Assembly (NCBI GenBank): GCA_013350335.1 | Contig: CM023540.1 | Coordinates: 52,762,905-52,826,904, forward strand | Direction of reading: 5' to 3' | DNA from: Chimonanthus salicifolius | Lineage: Eukaryota; Streptophyta; Magnoliopsida; Laurales; Calycanthaceae | DNA length: 64,000 nt | In this document: piece by piece, positions 59,226-64,000 of the stretch | Layout: the number at the start of each line of letters is the position of its first letter | Position numbering within the stretch: the stretch's first letter is position 1 | Notes under the pieces: model-generated | What the model was told of the DNA's origin: nothing | Database searches by the model: none | Seen by the model: only the letters and a program-made list of their open reading frames with translations | Made by a program: the position numbers and the translations under genes

Positions 59226-60308
59226 ATATAACGCCCCGCCCTTTCTCACCTTCACAAAATCAGAGTATATTTTTTTTTTTAAAAAAAAAATAAGAGTGAG
59301 AGAGAGAGCGAGTCGTTATAACGCGAGTTAAGTCCGAGTTTCCAAAACCCAACCCTTGACTGGCCACCATTACGTGTACGTGGACTAAATCCACTAAAAC
59401 ATTTCATACACACTTCTAAATACTTGCATAATCATTTATTTGAATAAAAATACTATTCATATACTTATCACTGTTAGCCAAGGAAAAGCCAATCACCATA
59501 TACTTAAAATGAAACTTGAATATAATCAAACCATAGAAAATAAGTCTAAGCTATTACAAAGCAAAATGTAGTTCTCCCAATACATCATTGAAATTTAAAC
59601 ATAATCTTTCCAAGCTCCTATGCTTGTCTCCCTTCCGGTCCGTCATCCTTTCCATTACCATTCCCTGTTCCATCATCTATAGGGTAGAAGTAAGGCATTA
59701 GTCAAAATGCCCAGTAGGTATTCCAAGTAGGGTTATGGTTAGGGGTGTAAACGAATCCGGATCTGGCCCGCGGACCATCTGGCCCGGCCTGATTACTAAC
59801 AAAACGGGCCGAATCTTGGAGTGCATTCGTTATTCTCAACAGTCCGTTAAGAGTTTGATAATTTCTGACGAGCCGCGGACTGTCCGAATGCCCATCGGAC
59901 GGTCCGCCAAAAAATTAAAAGAGGAGTTATGGAGAGGAAACCCTAACTCTCCTTCCTCATTCTTTTCTGCCTCCATTTCTTCGTTCTCTACCACTACCAT
60001 TCGTTCTCCATCTCTTTCCTCTCTCGCCGCGGGTCTCTCTCATCTCTTCCCTTCTCTCGCCGATCTCTCCCTCGAACTCCCTTTCACGGTTGCTTCTCTC
60101 TCGATCTCCTTCGAACTCCCTTTCACACTTGCTTCTCTCTCGATCTCCCTCTCACAGTCGGGATCTCTCTCTGGGTTTCTCTCTCTAGCTCTTGCTCTCT
60201 GGTCTCTCGATCTTTCTCTCGGTCTCTTCAATCTGCACCGTCTTATTTTCCATTCCCTTAACAAAGACCCTGAAGAACCTTATAATGAAGAAGAGGAATC
60301 AGAGACAG

Positions 60309-60438
60309 ATGCCAGAGAAGTATCTGTACGGGGGTAAGAGGATCGATTTCCCTGGAAAGCACTGCGATTCCTTTGAGGGATTGGGCATCAGGAGTCCAAC
60401 CTTCGCTACGCCATCGAAGAAGCCCTTTTTCTCCAGAG
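60309..60438 (+). other. Unidentified captured first exon
   Basis: ATG (MPEKYLYGGKRIDFPGKHC, then DSFEGLGIRSPTF and PSKKPFFSRG) is preceded by a CT-rich, 5'-UTR-like stretch from ~59935 (aaaccctaactctcc). It is followed by a plausible donor AGAG|GTACCC at 60439. The composition is clearly coding-like compared with its surroundings. I do not recognise the protein. Confidence 0.35.
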
Positions 60439-60773
60439 GTACCCCTCTTTTCTCTTTCTTGTATTTGGAAGAATGGAAAGGAAATTGTTTTGTTCAACAA
60501 TAACCATTTTGAACAATACGTAAATGAGGTGGATTTTATTGATAGACTCTAAAACAGATCAATGTGGGTTAAATTATTAAAAAGAATCCCTAGCAGCATC
60601 TCTGCATCTCTGTATTAAGTAAAGTAAATTCGTAAATGAGGTGCGTTTTATTTTGTTCTGGTTCTGCTAACATTAAATATTTGAGTTGGAAACTAATGTA
60701 TAACTGTAAATGTATATGGGCTATGTAATAGATGTTCGCTTTCATGGAAATTTTTAATATTTGAGAAGAGAGA

Positions 60774-61512
60774 ATGCCTTGCTGTGGAGGCAACTGTGGG
60801 TGTGGATCTGCCTGCAAGTGTGGCAGTGGATGTGGAGGGTATTAATCTTTTATTTTATTTTGTTTTGTGCTTGAGATATGATTCTCCACATTTTAGATTT
60901 TGAAGCTGAAGTTTTTTGTTTTAACAATTTGATGTTAGTTCTTGTGGTTACCAATTTGGTCTAGGTAGGAACCCCACATTACGGTCTTAACATTTAAGAA
61001 CTGGGTCCAGTTTTGTAGTGAAAACACCAATTTTTTTTTTTTTAAATCTGCGTGGATTTTTAGCTATTGGGTTATCTTTATTGCTACTTTTTTGTTTGTT
61101 TTTCGAATTTTCCATTTCATTTTTAAGTAGTTTATGGCAATGTAATTCAAGTATTACAGACTCTACATGCAGATGTTACATAGAATTTGAGCAACTTGTC
61201 TAATCTTTGGCCCTCTTTTTTGTTCCTGGGTTGGAATTTAGTAGAGCCATGGATGGAATTTAAATTCTATCTGTTATATGAATTTTGATCTTCTTCTTTC
61301 TTTGATTCATTTAATATCATTTGATTTTCACCACTAATTTATTTGAGCTTTGTCATTTCTTTCCCTTCTGTTTTTACTTGCATGGCTGTGTTTGTTTGTT
61401 GCTGAAAATCATTGGGTTTTTTTTTTCTCACATGCAAGATGTATTTTGATCTCTCATTCTCTGGAGAAAGCAGCACAGAGACCATGATTGTTGGAGTTTC
61501 TCAGAAGAAAAT
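60774..61512 (+). pseudogene. Type-2 metallothionein gene fragment, exons 1-2
   Basis: Exon 1 (60774-60838) encodes MPCCGGNCGCGSACKCGSGC, the N-terminal CC...CxC metal-binding domain of plant MT2, which chelates Cu and Zn in the cytosol. A donor GG|GTATTA follows. Exon 2 (61432-61512) encodes CKMYFDLSFSGESSTETMIV then GVSQKK, the MT2 linker. The two join in phase (GG+A) and exon 2 ends AT|GTAAAT, also in phase. The exon-2 acceptor reads ...CTCAC instead of ...CAG, so splicing should fail. Exon 3 with the C-terminal Cys cluster is not recognisable. The intron shows capture from genomic DNA rather than by an RNA copy. Confidence 0.8.
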
Positions 61513-63837
61513 GTAAATATTTTGATAGTTATCTTATTAAAAAGGGTGTTTATCATTTGCAGAGCCTCTGTTATGTCACCCTTCTTTTTCGAATTGTATA
61601 TCTTTAATGGTGAAACCATCTCTATGTTCTTTGATTCTTTTGGTGTCAATGAAGGACCCTAATCTTATCCCCAGGCTCTCTAACATGCCAAGTAAGAGCA
61701 TGAGCTCTACCACTGATATATAGTGATGAAGATTGTTCACACTTAATCACATGGAATATTTGTCCATTTTTGAGGACTCATCCGACTGGATGACGATTCA
61801 AATGGGTTCAAGGTAGGTTTGAATTCAAAGGGCACTTTGGTTTTTGAGACAGTCTGGATTTATCATTCTACTGACTATATAGGACATACACTGCAGCGGA
61901 ATTCCAGCTGACAATTATTTTGAATTGATGTTAAAGCATGGAAAAATTATCTTACAATTGTTTTCAGCCCATCGATCGTTGTTTCATATTTTGGTAGTCA
62001 TTTAAAGGGTTTCTTTTTTTTATGATGTATGGGCTATGAATGTGTTCTTTCACGTGTGAACTTAGTGAATTCACTTATTTATTAAGGAGAGGTTGTGTAT
62101 TTATTATATGATGTATTGTAAAAATTCAAATGGGCTTCTTTGTCGATTGTTTTGCATGTGAATTGCAGGTGAGGGGGATAGATTTGATTTATGGTGGAGA
62201 GTGTGAGATGTTTGAGGCTTGTAATTTCGGCAAAAGATCTAAAGAAAGCTTCAGAAATGAAAGAGAGGATATAGAATGACAATTCCAATTCAAAAACCAT
62301 TTTATTTGGACTTAATTTTAGTTGATTGTAACATTATTATTATCTCATGTATATTCTTTTTTTATTTTTACCGGTTAATATCTCATCTATATGTCTGTTT
62401 CGTCGAAGCTAAATATCAGTTTAAAAGCAATACGAACTAAAAATTTCTTTTACGCATTTGAATACTCAAAAGACTTCATTGAAAAATTTTCAAAAAAATT
62501 ATCATTTGAAAAGTTCAAATATATCTTTTTTTACTTTAAAATTATTTTAGAGAGATATTGGATGTGCCTTTCATCTAATATTTTATTTAAAATCTTAAAA
62601 AATTTAGTTAGAGTTATTTGACCAACAAAAATTCAAGTTGACCAAGTAGAGTTATTTTAATTTTAAAAATTTAATTATTTTTCTTATATCAAATCAAGTC
62701 TTAATTTCAGATTTTCAAACTTTGATTTAGATTAAAATAAAATATCTGATTTATTGTGCTCAGTTTGATAAAAAAAATTGAAGTTTTAAAAAAAATTTGG
62801 CCTTGAAGTATGATGGCCAGAAATCGGACAAACGGACCTTTACTGGGCCGCGGACGGTTCGACTGCCCGATCGGGCCCGGCTGGATCTAAGGCTAAACGG
62901 ACTCTATCTTATCGGGCCGGGCTGAACCTAGGTCAGTTTACAGGCCTAGTTATGGTACACATAGGAATATTATAAATCAAGGTAGATACATCATATCATA
63001 TTTGCAAAATATCTCATAAGTAGTAAAAACAATGTATGATGTCCATATCATAATCATGCTTACTTATGTGTCATGTCATGGGTGTCAATGCCAAATGATC
63101 TCTCACCCAATTTCCATATCAAATCACATCATAAATAAATATCAATGGGTTCCTTGATAAATCGCCATATCAAGGTTTACTTGGCCAATTACGTCTGCAG
63201 TGTTTTGTGGCAGAAACCACCAGGTCACTGTATACCCATCCACAAATTAATCGGGATTACCGATGGAGTGTGGACTCCTCCCTCTGTGCAGGGTTTCTGG
63301 GCCTTCCCAGGAGCTCTTTGGCCCAAATTACGCCGTACCTATTTCTATCAACCCGGACAAGGCCAAATATCAACAATTCACATAGCTTCATACAAGCTAG
63401 TCTCAAGCTCAAGTCATGTCCGGACCGCTCAGAACTTGTCTTGGTGGTCATATGTATTCCTTCCTATGCCATGCATGAGGTAGTGTATGCAAGAATGCCA
63501 TTTCATTTCAAAATACATAATATCATTGAAAATCAGTTCATAAACATATACAATTTGTTTAACCAAAGTAATCATCATATTTGGAATAAAAATCAGTATC
63601 ATATCATATTCCATCGTGTTCTCAATAAGGTAGGAATCCTACCAATGTCCAGTACACTATCCTTGCTGTCTTGTGAAGATATTGTTAACGATCGCGTGAA
63701 ACGAATCACAACCCCTATGCGAATTTCTTACCCTTATCAAATTCAATCACATATATTAATTTGATTTTCCATTTTAATTTCATCACCCTTACACCCTACA
63801 AGAGGCTCTGGAAGATAATCCAAAATTTTAAATTTAC

Positions 63838-64000
63838 AATTCAGTCAACTAAATCTGGGATTCAGTCGACTGAATCACACCCAGATACCATCTGTGCTCT
63901 ACCTGCAAACTTTCAGTCGATTGAATCATAAAATTCAGTCGGCTGAAAATACAACTAGGTACTGTATAAACTTGACCCGCACACTTTCAGTCGGCTGAAT
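63838..64000. repeat. TTCAGTCGACTGAA-type array at window end
   Basis: Five or more copies (gattcagtcgactgaat, tttcagtcgattgaat, attcagtcggctgaaa, ctttcagtcggctgaat) are arranged in facing pairs as at 42770-43335, with different spacers. It continues beyond the window. Confidence 0.75.

Larger units (their letters stand above)
59740..62948 (+). mobile_element. hAT element carrying captured host exons
   Basis: Ends TAGGGGTGTAAAC and (inverted) TAGGCCTGTAAAC, flanked by a perfect 8-bp duplication GTTATGGT (59732-59739, 62949-62956). The subterminal regions are rich in gggcc/ccgcgg motifs, as in many plant hATs. No transposase. The interior carries a metallothionein-2 gene fragment with intron and another unidentified exon. 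It is non-autonomous; orientation is arbitrary, following the captured gene. Confidence 0.85.
59229..64000 (-). repeat. Third chromovirus-type LTR, runs off the window
   Basis: Starts TATAACGCCCCGCCC...AAAATCAGAGTATA, then TAACGCGAGTTAAGTCCGA. It matches the ends of the LTRs at 38783 and (inverted) 44829, but the terminal TG is mutated. The phrases gggtagaagtaaggcattag...gcccagtaggtattcc and ccatgccatgcatgag also match. A hAT element interrupts it (59740-62948). The TTCAGTCGACTGAA array begins at 63838. Whether it is solo or part of an element cannot be seen. Confidence 0.7.

Noticed and set aside
59735..60337. 200-codon plus-strand frame rich in Ser/Leu
   Set aside because: It begins in the hAT flank and terminal repeat and translates a CT-rich simple stretch (tctctctcgatctc); the overlapping minus-strand Arg/Glu frame is the same artefact.

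Overview
The window is plant nuclear DNA, and it reads as heterochromatin-like intergenic sequence made almost entirely of transposable elements nested in one another. The evidence is the set of families present: Athila-type Ty3/gypsy elements with tRNA-Asp primer sites, chromovirus-type gypsy fragments with very long TGTAAT...TTACA LTRs, a SIRE-like Ty1/copia family with tRNA-Met primer sites, an FAR1-domain MULE transposon, hAT elements, LINE tails and fold-back elements. I found no intact host gene, tRNA, rRNA or CRISPR array. Every pol, gag and transposase reading frame seen is broken.

Layout. 1-2390: a gypsy chromodomain scrap and an Athila-like LTR (minus). 2388-16736: a head-to-tail chain of four copia LTRs sharing internal regions (LTR-internal-LTR-internal-LTR-134 bp-LTR). 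16737-24628: a minus-strand gypsy pol fragment with a small LINE insertion, then gypsy LTR-like DNA carrying a 5.6 kb MULE (18558-24151). The terminal inverted repeats of this MULE are built from dozens of CATTCATTCGAATGAATG palindromes. 24629-30900: gypsy LTR-like sequence, a MITE and mostly unassignable AT-rich DNA. 30901-33792: two fold-back elements inserted among copia and LINE remnants.

35009-49604 is one minus-strand Athila element. Its gag is split by an Athila solo LTR (46229-48078) and by a 3.4 kb chromovirus-type solo LTR (38783-45718). That LTR was itself hit by a second LTR of the same family (41301-44829). The two chromovirus-type insertions have perfect 5-bp target duplications; the Athila solo LTR has an imperfect one. 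49397-57493 is a second, plus-strand Athila gag-pol flanked by ~1.8 kb inverted arms that each contain the same LTR/gag fusion. 57592-64000 holds a further Athila LTR, a MULE end related to the big MULE, and a third chromovirus-type LTR. A 3.2 kb hAT element (59740-62948) in that last LTR carries two recognisable exons of a type-2 metallothionein gene.

The genes do not work together as pathways. What unites the window is element-on-element insertion, and the repeated appearance of dense short palindrome arrays in unrelated transposon families (MULE ends, chromovirus-type LTRs, copia LTRs). No single element here is demonstrably functional. The MULE is the least decayed: its transposase frame is interrupted only by two in-frame stop codons.
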